A stretch of DNA of 64,000 nucleotides from Annona cherimola (GCA_030490835.1 CM059975.1:4739579-4803578); one strand, 5' to 3'. Counted from the stretch's first letter, positions 47,801-62,800 are shown. The notes: generated from the sequence alone by a model not told the origin. Program-made: numbers and translations.

Positions 47801-50800
47801 TAAATTTTCTGTAATTTGTAATATTTTTAAATCTTGTTTAATTACTTCCATCTATGTTTTTTTGGGTTTTCCTCTCATTCTCCTACCACCTTATATTTGG
47901 ATAAACTCTGTTTTCCTAACCGGTGCTACTTCAGGTCTCCTTTTAACATGACCAAACAATCTTAATCTATTTTCTCTCATTTTATCACAAATTGGTCTCA
48001 CTTTTAAGTTTCTCGAATTATTTCATTCCTAATTTTATCTTTTCTTGTTTTACCACTTATCCAACTTAACATTCTCATTTCTGCTACGCTCATTTTTTGT
48101 ATATGTTGTTCTTTAACTGCCCAACATTCTGCCCCATAAAGCATAGCAGGTCTAATCGCAGTCTTATAAAATTTCCTTTTTAATTTGATTGGAACTCGAC
48201 GGTCACATAAAATTCCTGACGCACTTCTCCATTTCTTCCATCCTGCTTGAATTCTATGTATTATATCTTTCTTAATTTTTCCGTTCTCTTGAACTATTGA
48301 TCTTAAGTACTTAAAATAATTAGTTCTTGTTACTACTTGATCTAAAATCTTAATTGGTTCCTCATCCGGGTTCTCACTACTATTAAAATTGCATTTCATA
48401 TATTCAGTTTTAGTGCGACTAATTCCAAACCCATTAGATTCTAAAGCATCTACCCACCTATTCAATTTTAAATTTAGTCATTTAGTTTCATCTATTAGAA
48501 CAATGTCATCTGCAAATAATATACACCAAGGTACTTCTTCTTAGATATGTCTAGTAATTTCATCTATTACTAAGGTAAAAAGGTAAGGACTCAAAGCTGA
48601 GCCTTGATGTAGACCTATTTTAACAAGGAAGACATTAGCATCTCCACTAATGGTCCTCACATTCGTAACAGTCCCCTCATACATATCTTTAATAATATCA
48701 ATGTATCTGTTATTAATTTCTTTTTTTCTCATTATTTGCCATATTAACTTTCTTGGTACTCAATTATATGTTTTTTCTAAATCAATAAAAATCATGTATA
48801 AGTTCTTTTTCTTCTCCCTATACTTTTCAAATAGTTGTCTAAGTAAGAAAATAGCTTCAGTAGTTGATCTTCCTGACATAAAACCAAATTGATTTTCAGA
48901 TACATTAGTTTCCCTTCTTAGTCTATGTTCAATAACTCTTTCCCGTAATTTCATAGTATGACTCATTAATTTTATTCTACGATAATTTACACAATTTTGA
49001 ATATTTCCCTTATTTTTATAGATTGGAACTATAATGTTTTTCCTCCATTCACTTGACATTAACTTTGTTTTTATAATCTTATTAAAAAAATTTGTTAACC
49101 ATGTTGCACCTACATCTCCCATGCACTTCCATGCCTCAATTGGTATATTATCTGGGCCTAAGGCTTTTCCTGTTTTCATTTTTGGGAAATAACTAATATT
49201 CCTATTTTCTTCTCTATTTAAACTAACATCTAATGTTAAATGTTCGTGTGGGGTATCATTTAGTAAACTATAAAAATAAGTTTTCCATCTTTTTTTAATA
49301 TCATCATCTTTGACTAGAACTCTTTGGTCTTCACTTTTAATACATCTAACATGTGTTAAATCTTTGCCTTTATTTTCTCTTAATTTAGCCAACTTAAAAA
49401 TATCTTTTTTACCTTGTCTAGTTCCTAATCTGTCATATAAGTTCTCATAAGCTTTGTGTTTAGCATCGCTAATAATCTTTTTAGTAGCTTTTTTTGATAG
49501 TTTGTATTGTTGCAAGTTTGTATCATTTTTATTTCTCTGCCATATTTTAAACTTTTCTTGTTTAGCATTTATAGCTTTTTGAACATCTTCATTCCACCAC
49601 CAAGTTTCTCTATGTGAGGATCTACGATTTTTATATATACCTACAATACTTTGTCCTACTTCTTTTATGTTAGTTGTCATTTTATCCCAACTTGATTCTA
49701 CTTCATCTTCTTGTGTGTGTTTTATGTTGTTTCCCTTCAAATTCTACCATTTAATTTTTGGAATTATACTGTCTTTAGTTTTTGTTGACTCTTTGTGTAT
49801 ATATATCCATCACTAATAATCTATGCTGCATAGCTAAGCTCTCACCTGGGATAACCTTACAATTAATACAAAGGGATCTATCGAATTTTCTTATAAGGAA
49901 GAAATCTATTTGACTAGAATTGGTCCCACTCTTGAAAGTTATCAAGTGTTCATCTCGTTTTTGAAATAAGGTATTTGCTATAACCAAATCATATGCTATA
50001 GCAAAGTCCAAAATGGCATTCCCCATTTCATTCCTTATTCCAAAAGCCGAAACCTCCATGACTTCTTTCATATCCTACATGTCCATTTAAATCTCCACCT
50101 ATCACAATCTTTTCTTGGTTAGATGTCCTTTGCATAACACTATCTAAGTCATCCCAACATTGTTTATTGATTCTATCATCTAATCCTACTTGTGGTGCAT
50201 AAGCACTAATCACATTTAAGACCTCTACACCTAATACAAGTTTTATTTGAATAATTCTATCATTTACTCTATTGACATCTACAATTTTATTTATGAATTT
50301 GTTATCTACTATTATCCCTACACCATTTCTATTACTATCCTTTCCTATATAACATAATTTGAATCCATTAATTTCTTTAGCCTTCTCTCCTTTCCACCTA
50401 GTCTTTTGAAGGCATGCTATATTAATTTTTCTCCTTCTCATAACATCTACTACTTCCATACTTTTCCCTGAAAGAGTCTCAACATTCCATGAGGCAAAAC
50501 GGACTTTGTGTTTTGGTACTACCTTCTTCCCTAAACTACGTCCATGAAAGCATGAGAACCTTTGCCGACTTTTCGCCACAATCGGACGTTGTTGTGGCAA
50601 GTCACTTCCAAGGAGACGCCCTAGGAACCCTTGCCCATTTCTCACTACATTCGGGTTCCAATGTAGCGCGTCGCTTCTGGGGAAACGCCTTAGCAACCCT
50701 TGCTCATTTCTCACTACAGCCAGGCTCCGCTGCAGCGCGTTGCTTACAGGGGACGCCCCAGCGTTAACAACTTTTAATATATTTTTAGATTCCATAAGAG

Positions 50801-53800
50801 ATGTGGCGGTGATTTTTAATAGCACCGGCTACCAGCCTGACATGCAAACTCTCGCTTTTTTCCGGGCTTGGGACCGGCAGTAAGATAGGAACTCTTATTG
50901 GCAAGGTTAACAATTATGGATACTTGAACATAAAAATATGTTAAAGGCTTTCTAGGTATTTGTAATTAATTAAGGAGTTGAACAGATATATAGGTATATG
51001 TGTTAAGTGCTTGTTTGGTGTTTGAAATTAATTAAAATGTTTGCAGCTTATTCTTTAATTTGAATGTAATCTTGTAGATAACAAATGTGAACTGGGTGAA
51101 GGCTCACCCTGATGTTGTGCTTTTATGAAATGCTCTGGAATCTTGTGCAGGATACATTAAATGAAACATGGGCACATGAGAAAAAAGTCCTTGAGAACTC
51201 AAAAGAGGAAGCTGAAACGAAGTACAAGGAACTTGATGAACAGGTGGATATAGACTCTGATCCCTTGCTTGATTACAGCATATTGATTTTACACTATTCT
51301 TTGTCCTTCATATTTTTGGTTGATGAAATGATTCCTTGAAACCAATTGATTTGTTATATAGGAACAAATCTAATATTCATTTGTATGTATTTATTTGAGC
51401 TTCACATACACAAACCCAATCCAACGCGACCCAAGGTGAATAACAATAATTGTGCATTTTTATAGATGAGATTAATGAGTTTGTTTTTTTTTTTTTAGTC
51501 AAATAAATCAAGGGTTTTCAAATCATTATCCAAATAATCCAGTTGATCGCATTAAGGAAACCTTCAGAGCAAAGAGGAAAGAGCACAAGGGAACTCTGAT
51601 ATGACTCATGAATCGGCAGAGGAGTCTCTAGATGCTAAGATGAATCAATCAATGGTGTATGATTGGTCGATCATGGATGTGAACTTCGAAAAGTTAGGAT
51701 TTTCACTTAAAAATATCATTCATATATTTGTGCTGGAAGAAGCTCAAGTTATCTCCAAAGCTTTGGGAGCACAAGTCAATTTACTGATTTGTAAAATTGG
51801 TTGACTAACAAATTGCAACGAATTGTCTTCCACAAGGTGTGATGTTTCGACTTTTGTTACTACTGACATAAGCTAATGCCATACCATATGGCAATTATTC
51901 TTGGCCATTAACATCTAAATTTTTCATTTTTGTCCGTGCTGACATATGGGATATGCCAACTTCCAAAAAGAGGTTGCATTCCTGCATATCTTAACTTTAT
52001 TCCCACAGTTGAGAAAAGTTCAATAATTAAACTCATAGAAAAACTTTCTTACATAGTTTCACTAGCACAGTGTTTAATATATTGATTTTATCAGTGAGTT
52101 TCTAGCGAGAAAGTATTGGATGAACTAAAGAGACAACAGTTAATTTCCTCAATTCATTGATTTATTGTGGTTTACCAATAAAATTTTCAATTTATTGAGA
52201 AATCGCACCAGTTATTTTTTTCTTTTTTGGCAAGTGAAACTATTTTATTGTCTAGTAAATAAAAAAGGTGCTTTTGGAGGTAAAAAAACAAATTTTTTAT
52301 GAAGTAATTTGATTTTTTCATGTGGATGACTAATCGTAGAGTAGGCAACAAATCCTTATTTAGGGCTTCATTTGGGTGGGCAGTTGGCCAAAAGTTCTGC
52401 TGGTTAAAGCACTAGGGAAGGAGTATAATACTTTTCATGGGCTATTTTTTGTTGGTTTCCGCATGTGGCAGTTCTCTATCCAAACAATATTTTGGCAGGT
52501 AGTGGTAAAAATAGGTTTTAATACTATTGCTTGTGTGATGCTAGGACATTGCAAAGACCAATCATGGTGAGGTTGAAAACCCAACGATGGCAAAATAGAC
52601 ACCAATCTTGGTGAGGTTGAAATCTCTACTGTGGCAAAATAGCTAAAAGATTACTTGGTTTGCTAAGTCTAATGATAACTGAACCTTACAAAGAGGGAAT
52701 AAATGATTGCTTAAACATAACTTGTATTTCAAAACTTTGTTTGGATAGCAGTTCTCTATTCAAACAATGTTTTGGTAGGTAGTGGTTGATGTGAGACGAG
52801 TACAGAAGAAGAAAGAAGAAAGAGGAAAGACCCTCTTAAGGGGACGATGAGGAAAGAAATAGAAAGGAATTAGAAGAATTAAGGGTGAGAGAATTAGAAG
52901 AGAGTTGTAGAAGAGAATTTTAGGGAAAACAAAATCTCTAATCAATTATCAAAATAAGCTGTCAAATATAAACCTTATGTAATCCTATTTATAGAAATGT
53001 AACTTAAACAATAAGAAAGCGAAACTCTATGCAATTTGTAAACTTGAGTACTAGGCTAACTCATGCAACAAGTAACTTGCATGCATCTTATATCTAATCT
53101 ATTTTTGCCCTGCATTATGTAATTTTTGTTACATTAAATGTATATTGGATTAAAAATTAATAATGTATATTTGAATGAGAACTAATTGAATGTCTACATG
53201 ATATAATAGTTTTCTTTGATGTCTGTTTGATGAAGCTTTCCAACGGATGGAGAGTGTATGGTTCTTTGATTGTTTCAGTGAATTGTTTTCATACATAAAT
53301 GCAATACTCAGGGTATTTGTATCTTTGGGTTCCTTCTTGTTGTGAGCATACATAAACCATCTCTTCAGATTTTCAATTGTAATTTGAATGAGATCGAATG
53401 ATTAAGTGTTTTCATATATTTTAAAGTCTTGTGAGGGTTTTCTGTACTGGCAGGCTATGTCCTGGTGGTCAGATGAAGTTATTCTGGCAATTTTTGTTTT
53501 CCCTCTTTAGATTTGCAGTCTCCTCAAGTCTTTCCAAGGCTGCATTATATGTACTTCATTCTGGTCTTCACTAATCTTAAAAAAACTTCAGATTCTGAAA
53601 ATTAATATACATTAGGGGAATCATTCGACTACAGTGCCTATTTTTCTTATTGATAATTTTTTTTAAAAATATATACACGGTCTCTCCTCCTGACTTGTAT
53701 TCTCTGTTCAGAACAAGATATTACACAACCGGTTAGAAGCACTGCACATCAAATTAGCTGAAAAGGAACATGCATGTGTTGGTGCAAAGTCAGATTCGCC

Positions 53801-56800
53801 AGGACATGATGACCTTCAAAGTGTGATTAATTATCTGCGGCGGTCAAAGGAGATAGTGAGTTGCTCACCTTTGTTATCTTTGTGTGGTTGCTGTTTCTTC
53901 TTCTAATGTGTAATGTCACTCTTCCTTTTCTATTTTCTCCAGGCAGAAACAGAAATATCTTTGCTAAAACAAGAAAAATTACGACTGCAGTCTCAAGTAC
54001 GTTTTCTTGTGCTAGTTTTTCCACTGGCAATGGTACATAATTGATTAATTGAGAACTGAGGCAGTGATGGGATATTTACCAAATATCTTGCTTTTGCCAT
54101 TAATTGTTGCAACATTATTATGAGGTGGGACTGTTGCATCTCTTTCTCACACACAGAGTAAACATGGTCATGAAAATGTGCAATTCTGGTGGAAATTTTG
54201 GTTTTGGCAAAATTTTGAAATCTTTTTGCTGTGGTCAAGAACAAATATAGCGTTTTGGTGGAAGCTCAAATTCAAGGCTTCATCAAAATGTAGCTAACTG
54301 AACATGGAAAAAGACAGAAAGTACTGTTAGTTCTATATTTTATTATTCTAGATAATTTTTATTGGATATGTTTTATATAGTAGTTTATGTTACATAGAAC
54401 CGAATATAAATGTTATAAAATTATAAAAATATATATTTGTGCAATATATTTATTTATTTCATATTTTATTGTTTATTTTTATAAGAATATATAAATTTTG
54501 ATATATATATATATATATATCACGCTATTTATTTTAGGACATGCTAAAGTGTTGCATGCATCACTTTTGACTCTATGGTGAAGCCACTTATTTTTCTAAT
54601 TTGAAATTATTATTTTAAAGCAGCAGCCATTTTCTCGCTATGCTATTGGTTTTTCATGATGGAAATTACAGTAGTGGTACACTTTTCACATTTGCTGCGA
54701 CATCAATGTTCTGGGGTTGTAGGCTCTTCATATGATCTATTATTCATTCCTATCCCGACGACAACAATATCATTGACCAAGATAGTTCAGAATGGATTCT
54801 TTTGGAGTCAAATACTTTTCAAATGCTATGTGATAGAGTTCCACTTGGTGTGACATACATTCATGAAGGAGGCCTTGTGTATATAAGAGAGTAAATTTTG
54901 CAGTCTGGAAAAGAAAAAAAAGGAAAGGCTATGCTGAGGGGAAGGCTATATCGAGACTAGCTAGCTAGGCTGAAAAGCTGTTGGTGCGCACCCACAAGTC
55001 CATTAAATCATGCAAACTCTTGTGATATCTATAGAATATCTTTAATTTTAATTTTCTTATTTGTTGATTTTTATTCTAAATCCAAGCTGTCGATCATATT
55101 TTGTTCCATTTCTTATTTCATGATATCAAATATCATGTTATCTAGATTTGTATATAATCCATAACAAGTGTAAATGCATGAGGTTATTTATAAATATATT
55201 TTGAAGATTATTAATTATAATAGTTTTCAATTCACTTGATTTTTTGTATATAGGCTAAATAAATAGTGTTAAACATAATGGATGGATTGAATGTGAAAAA
55301 AAAAATTTTAAGTCGAGGAGTTGTAAACTACAGCCGGTTGTATTGAAGATATTCTCATATGTGTGTGTACTTAACTAGTTCTTTGGTATTCAACGAGCTG
55401 CTATGAGAAAGAACAATTATATCACACCTGCAGCACCTGCAGGCTGTTTTAAATCATGTTCAGCTAGTATATAGCTCATTTCATTACTTCTTTATTCCTA
55501 ACTGGCATTTAAATGGCCGCTATTATCATTTGATAAAAACTTTGTAATCAGCTTGTAATCGTCAAATCTCTGTAAATGTAGCTTGAAAGTGCTTTGAAAG
55601 CTTCTGAGGCTGCTCAGGCTTCACTTCATGTTGAGCGTGCAAATGCTAGAGTAGCCATGTTCACGGATGAGGAATTTAATTCTCTCAAGCTTCAGGTAGC
55701 CTTGCTGATTTTTTGCTCCTAGACATGTTCATCTTCAGAACAACTAACATTTGATGCATCCATTCTTGGTTTTTGCATTCATCACCTTGCATGCTGTTAC
55801 AGGTAACAGAGATAAACTTGCTCCGTGAAAGCAATATGCAGCTACGAGAGGAGAACAAACACAACTTCGAGGAATGCCAGGTTTGACTTTTAGAGATATT
55901 GTACTACATGAAAGAACTGTAGTTTATTGATACAGTATGTCAATCTTTTCCCAACAAATTGTAGGCAATTTCATTGCTTGTTTATAATGCAAACATTTTT
56001 GTCTCAGAAATTTCGTGAAGTTGCTCAAAAGGCTAAAATGGAGCTTGAGCATTCAAGCAATGTGCTCAGGGAGAAAGAAACTGAGCTAGATGTTTTTCAT
56101 AAGGAGTTAGAGAGGAAAAATGCAGAGCTAGAGCATTTGGAGCACAGGGTCACTGAGGTATCTTTTAACTCCTGAAAATTTGAAACCAAAACCTCCCACC
56201 TCAAATCCACCAGTACATTCAGACATGCTTGTAATTATACAAATCCCTTGGTCAACAACTGAGTTCTACCTTTTTTGAAGCTACTTGAGAGGTCCAGATC
56301 TGTTGATCCTGAGGAATATAGTCGAATGAAGGCAGATTTTGAACAGATTCAGGTAATTACTGTACATTCTGACACCATTTATCAACTTCTCAGTTGCTGC
56401 ATGTAGAAAGTGTGGAACTGAATTTTTTGCTTTTTGGTAGACATGACTGGTCCATTTTTACTTGATGTGCCATGCCATTACTTGGTTTTGAGTGTATATA
56501 TGATTCAGCTATTCGTAAATTCCGTAAAATTGCAACGTCTCAAGAGCAATTCATATGCCCTAAGAGAAATTGTTTGTAATGTATCTCTACCAACAGATTG
56601 GGAGAAGATGCATTGTTAAAAGTAGATGCTTGGCAGGCTCTGCAATGAGCTGGGCTGCATCACAATTGCGCCTATCTCAACATTCATAGTACCAATAAGG
56701 CTAGGGTTCTAAACTGGTTGGCTTCGCAAAGGTTGCACAACAATCCCCATCCATGGTGTGATAAAATTAAAATATGTAGGCTAACTTTGAATTGCAAGAA

Positions 56801-59800
56801 TTCATAAAATGCAAAGTCAATCCCATCTGCTTTGATGTAATATACTGAGATGTCTTCATTTCCCAATATATAGTGGGTTCAACTTCTATGAAACTGTTTT
56901 CATAGAAGTGAATTCATGAAACCTCTCTGTTTAGGCCCACATTGATTATATGAAATCCAATTTTCCCGTTGCATGAAGAATTTTTTGTAACTATGAAACC
57001 GAGTTTCCTTCAAATTAGAAATTTGCATGGGCCCTATCTACTGAAATTGTAAAATCCATCTAATAATTGTTTGATTTATATATTCATTTCAAAGTTATTG
57101 ATTCAACATCTAAAAATATTTAAAACATTTTTCTATGGGCATGTTTAGCAAATACCAAAATTTTCAACTCATAACTTTTCAATCTACGCTACTACCCTAT
57201 TTTTTAATTATTTTTTACATCTTCCCATACAACTACCCTACTTTTTCAATCATTTCTAGACAACTACCAATATGACTAACCTATCTATTTTAACTTTATT
57301 TTCTTCAGTCTTCATCGTTACCCCTTATTATATCACATCTTTTTTCTATCAATTCAAAAACTTCTACACTACCTCATCAAAAAAAAAAAAAAAATTCAGA
57401 CAAAAATTTTATCATTTCCGAAACACATCGTACATGGATAAATGATTTTATAAATTATTGTAAAATTTTAATGCATTTGTGAATGAATTAAAAGTGATTT
57501 TCAAATTTTGCACGTGATTATATATGATTTTAGCAGTTATTGGCCCACCCAAGAATGATTGAAATGACTTTTGGTACACTGACAAAAAATATTATTAAAC
57601 AAAATGACCGGATTAGATTTTGATTTTTTTCATCAAGTTGGGCCTCATCTGGGGGGTTTCATATTTTACAGTGAAAGCTTTCCCATGTATATTTGCTTGA
57701 GATGTTTATCCAATTGAAATTAGATATTTCTATTGCAATTTTAATCCTGGAAAAAACATGATTTTGGTTTAGTAACTAGAGACTGATCCATGTATCTGAA
57801 TCTGATCTAAGAGATACTTTAGGATTTTGATGGAAAAGTGGCTATTTGTGTTGATCGATAATGCAACTGCTGAAAAGAGTCAGATTAGAAAACTGGTTAA
57901 CCTCTTTCTTCTGCAGTTAAGAAGGTTATTTCACTCTTCATTCAAGTCTGTGTTAGCTGAATTTCTTGGCCGAGTTTTATGCATGTCTTCATTGCATTAG
58001 GTCTTTTATACTCGATGTCTTGATCTCTGTCTTTCCTTTCCATATTTCGATTTAGCTAAAGGTGAGAGAACGGGAAGCTGAGGTTGAAGAGGCAAATAAG
58101 CTTTTGTCAGAGAAGCAGGAAAGAGTTTCTTTCTTGGAGCAAAGCCTCGCTAGCTGCCAGATGGAATTGGATGATTTGCAAAAGAAAATTTCTCATTTCC
58201 ATCAAAATGAGGTGCTTATGTTATCTGTCTAATGCTGACTTTCATCTCGTTCTTCTTCATATTTCTTTTTTTTTTATTTTTTATGGCTCATTTAGTCAAA
58301 CCTTGTTTCTTGTTGCATGCAGGTTAATCTCAAGTTAGAAAATGAGAAGCAAAAGAGGCTTGTGTCACATTCAAAGGTTTTAAGCTTCCTGACTCTTGGT
58401 GGAACTTTTTAGCAGTCTCTTGATATTCTTTTGATTGCTCAAGTTACCAGGTACATTGTGGGTTCACTTTGTATTATTCTGTTCGTGGTACAGAGGAAAG
58501 TTGAGATCCTTGCAAAGGAGAAGGATGAACTAAACAGAGAGAAGCAATTGCTCTTGAAGCAAATAGAAGAATACAAATCAGGTACAATTTTTCTTGTTAG
58601 ACACGAATTACAAGGTTTATTTATTTACATAAAATTATGGATTTAATCCTTTTCTACAGGTAGGATGCACCCTGTGGAGAGTGCAAATGAGCAAGCCATC
58701 AAGGAGAAAGACACCAGGATACAGGTTGATGCCTCAGTTATTTGGATCTTTTATATTATTATTGTTATTGTTAATATTATTGGCGTCATTTGATATTAGC
58801 TAACTGTTCGAATTAGACATTGGAAAGAATTCTTGAGAAGGAGCGGGAGGAATTGCGGAAGGAAAAATTAAGGAGGCAGAAAACTGAGAATACAGTTGCA
58901 TCTTCCTTGAGGACAGTTCTGCAGGTTCTCTATATTCAGATATTTCATCTCTATGATTTGATATGTGATAAGTTTTCTGTTGAACTAAAGAAAATTTGTT
59001 CATATTACCCATGATTTAATTTTTCTGTTGAACTAAGAAAATTCATTCATGTCCCACAATTTTATTCACTAGGTGTCTCAGTTGGATTGGAGATGGAATT
59101 TTTTTTGAATAAATAGTATCTTTCTTAGGTTGAGTGGAGGTCCAAACGTGTGGATGAGCAAGTGGTAATTTTCTATGTGCTGCTCACTACCATGATGGAT
59201 ATGTGTTTGGCGCTCAATTGAAATTCCACTCACGTAAACCACTGGTCTTTCATAGTTTGGCCTGATCGGTTCTCGTTGCATCTTGGCTTCCAGAACCATC
59301 CTTTGTCGTATATCCAGCGCTCCTCCTTTTTAAGCTTGCTTAGATTATATGTCCGGGGTGAATAATTTGCATAAATATGGCTGAAGTTGCTCTTTTTTCT
59401 GTAAATTAATTTTGTGATATTTTGTGATCAGCATGTTTGGATCATCATCATCATCATCACCATAGGCCATTTCCCACCTAGGTGGGGTTGGCTGCATGGA
59501 TTTTGTTGCGCCATTCTTGGTGATTTAAGACTATATTTTCTGTAATTTGTAATGTTTTTAAATCTTGTTTAATTACTTCCATCCATGTTTTTTTAGGTCT
59601 TCATCTCATTCTTCTACCACCTTCTACTTGAATAGACTTTGTTATTCTAACCGGTGCTACTTCAGGCCTCCTTTTAACATGACCAAACCATCTTAATCTA
59701 TTTTCTCTCATTTTATCACAAATTGGTCTCACTTTTTAAGTTTTTTCGAATTATTTCATTCATAATTTTATCTTTTCTTGTTTTACCAGTCATCCACCTT

Positions 59801-62800
59801 AACATTCTCATTTTCGCTATGCTCATTTTTTGTATATGCTATTCTTTAACTATCCAACATTCTGCCCCATAAAGCATAGCAGGTCTAATCGCAGTCTTAT
59901 AAAATTTTCCTTTTAATTTGATTAGAATTCAACGGTCACATAAAATTCCTGACGCGCTTTGCCATTTCTTCCATCCTGCTTGAATTCTATGTATTATATC
60001 TTTCTCAATTTCCCTATTCTCTTGAACTATTGACCCTAGGTATCGGAAGTGATTAATTCTTGTTACTACTTGATCTAAAATCTTAATTGGTTCCTCATCC
60101 GAGTTCTCACTATTGTTAAAATTGTCATTCGTATATTCAGTTTTTGTGCGACTAATTCTAAAACCATTAGATTCTAAAGCATCTACCCACCTATTCAATT
60201 TTAAATTTAGTCATTCTTTAGCTTCATCTATTAGAACAATATCATCTGCAAATAACATAGACCAAGATACTTCTTTTTGGAGATGTCTAGTAATTTCATC
60301 TATTAGTTAGATAAAAAGGTAAGGACTCAAGGCTGAGCCTTGGTGTAAACCTATTTTAACTGGGAAAATATTAATATCTCTACTAATGGTCCTCACATTT
60401 GTAATAGCCCCATCGTACATATCTTTAATAATGTCAATGTATCTGTTATTAATTCCTTTCTTTTTCATCATTTGCCATATTAACTTTCTTGGTACTCGAT
60501 TATATGTTTTTTCTAAATTAATTAAAATCATGTATAAGTTCTTTTTCTTCTCCCTATATTTTTCAAATAGCTGTCTAAGTAAGAAAATAGCTTCAGTGGT
60601 TGATCTTCCTGGCATAAAACCAAATTGATTTTCAGATACATTAGTTTCCCGTCTTAAGTCTATGTTCAATTACTCTTTCCCATAATTTCATAGTATGACT
60701 CATTAGTTTTATTCCACGATAATTTGCACAATTTTGAATCTCTCTCTTATTTTTATAGATTGGAACTATAATATTTTTCCTCAATTCACTTGGCATTAAC
60801 TTTGTTTTTATAATCTTATTAAAGAAATTTGTTGACCATGTTGCACCTACATCGCCCATGCACTTCCATGCCTCAATTGATATATTATTTGGGCCTAAGG
60901 TTTTTCCTGTTTTCATTTTCCTTAGAATCTCCTTTACTTCAAATATTTGAATTTTTGGAAAATAATTGATATTCCTATTTTCTTCTCTATTTGAACTAAC
61001 ATCTAATGTTAAATGTTCGTGTGGGGTATCATTTAGTAAACTATAAAAATAAGTTTTCTTTCTTTAATATCATCATCTTTGACAAGAACTCTTTAGTTTT
61101 CACTTTTAATACATCTAACATGTGTTAAATCTTTGCCTTTATTTTCTCTTAATTTAGCCAACTTAAAAATATCCTTTTCCCCTTGTCTAGTTCCTAATCT
61201 GTCATATAAGTTGTCATAAACTGTGTTTAGCATCGTTAATAATCTTTTTAGTAGCTTTTTTTTGATAGTTTGTATTGTTGTAAGTTCGTATCATTTTTAT
61301 TTCTTTGTCATGTTCTAAACTTTTCTTGTTTAGCATTTATAGCTTTTTGAACATCCTCATTCCACCACTAAGTTTCCTTATGTGAGGATCTACGATTTTT
61401 ATATATACCTATAATACTTTGTCCTACTTCTTTTATGTTAGTTGTCATTTTATCCAACATTGATTCTACTCATCTTCTTGTGTGTCTTATTTTCTTTCTT
61501 CTATCATTCTTTTACTAGAAAATTCCATCATTTAATTTTTGGAATTATATTGCCTTTAGTTTTTGTTGACTTTTTTTTATGTATATATATCCATTACTAA
61601 TAAACTATGCTGCATAGCTAAGCTCTCACCTGGGATAACCTTACAATTAATATAAAGGGATCTATCCAATTTTCTTATAAGAAAGAAATCTATTTGCCTA
61701 GAATTGGTCCCACTCGTAAAAGTTATTAAGTGTTCATCTCGTTTTTGAAATAAGGTATTTGCTATAACCAAATCATATGCTATAGCAAAGTCCAAAATGA
61801 CATTCCTCATTTCTTTCCTTACTCCAAAGCCAAACTTCTATGACTTCTCTCATATCCTACATTCTCTTTTCCTACGTGTCCATTTAAATCTCCACCTATC
61901 ACAACTTTTCTTGGTTAGATGTCCTTTGCATAACACTATCTAAGTCATCCCAAAATTGTTTCTTGATTCTATTATCTAATCCTACTTGTGGTGCATAAAC
62001 ACTAATTACATTTAAGACCTCTACACCTAATACAAGTTTTATTTGAATAATTCTATCATTTACTCTATTGACATCTACAACTTTATTTATGAATTTGTTA
62101 TCTACTATTATCCCTACACCATTTCTATTACTATCCTTTCCTATATAACATAATTTGAATCCATTAATCTCTTTAGCCTTCTCTCCTTTCCACCTAGTCT
62201 CTTGAAGGCATGCTATATTAATTTTTCTCCTTCTCATAACATCTACTACTTCCATACTTTTCCCCGAAAGAATGCCAACATTCCATGAGACAAAACAGAC
62301 CTTATGTTTTGGTACCACCTTCTTCCCTAGACCACGTCCATAAAGGCATGAGAACCTTTGCCGACTTCTCGCCACAACCAGATGTTGTTGTGGCGCGTTG
62401 CTTCTAGGGAGACGCCTTAGCAACCCTTGCTCATTTCTCAGTACATCCGGGCTCCGATGTAGCGCATCGCTTATGGGGAAACGCCCTAGCAACCTTTGCT
62501 CATTTCTCACTACAGTTGGGCTCCACTGCAGCGCGTCGCTTACAGGGGACGCCCTAGCATTAACAACTTTTAGTATATTTTCAGAATCCATAAGAGATGC
62601 GGCAGTGATTTTTAATATCACCGACTTCTAGCCTAACATGTCAACCCTCGCTCTTTTTTTTTTCCGAGCTTGGGATCGACAGTATGATAGAAACTCTTAC
62701 TGGCAAGGATTGATCAGCATGTTTGGATAGTGACCAGTAATCCTTTCACATCCTCACAACATCTTTATGGGTCTCAAGAGAAATCATTTTTCCTTTTTTG

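Noticed and set aside
48760..50825. Endonuclease/reverse transcriptase frames as host genes
   Set aside because: They lie inside a LINE with target duplications and are interrupted by stops; annotation as craniofacial-development-like or endonuclease host proteins would be wrong.
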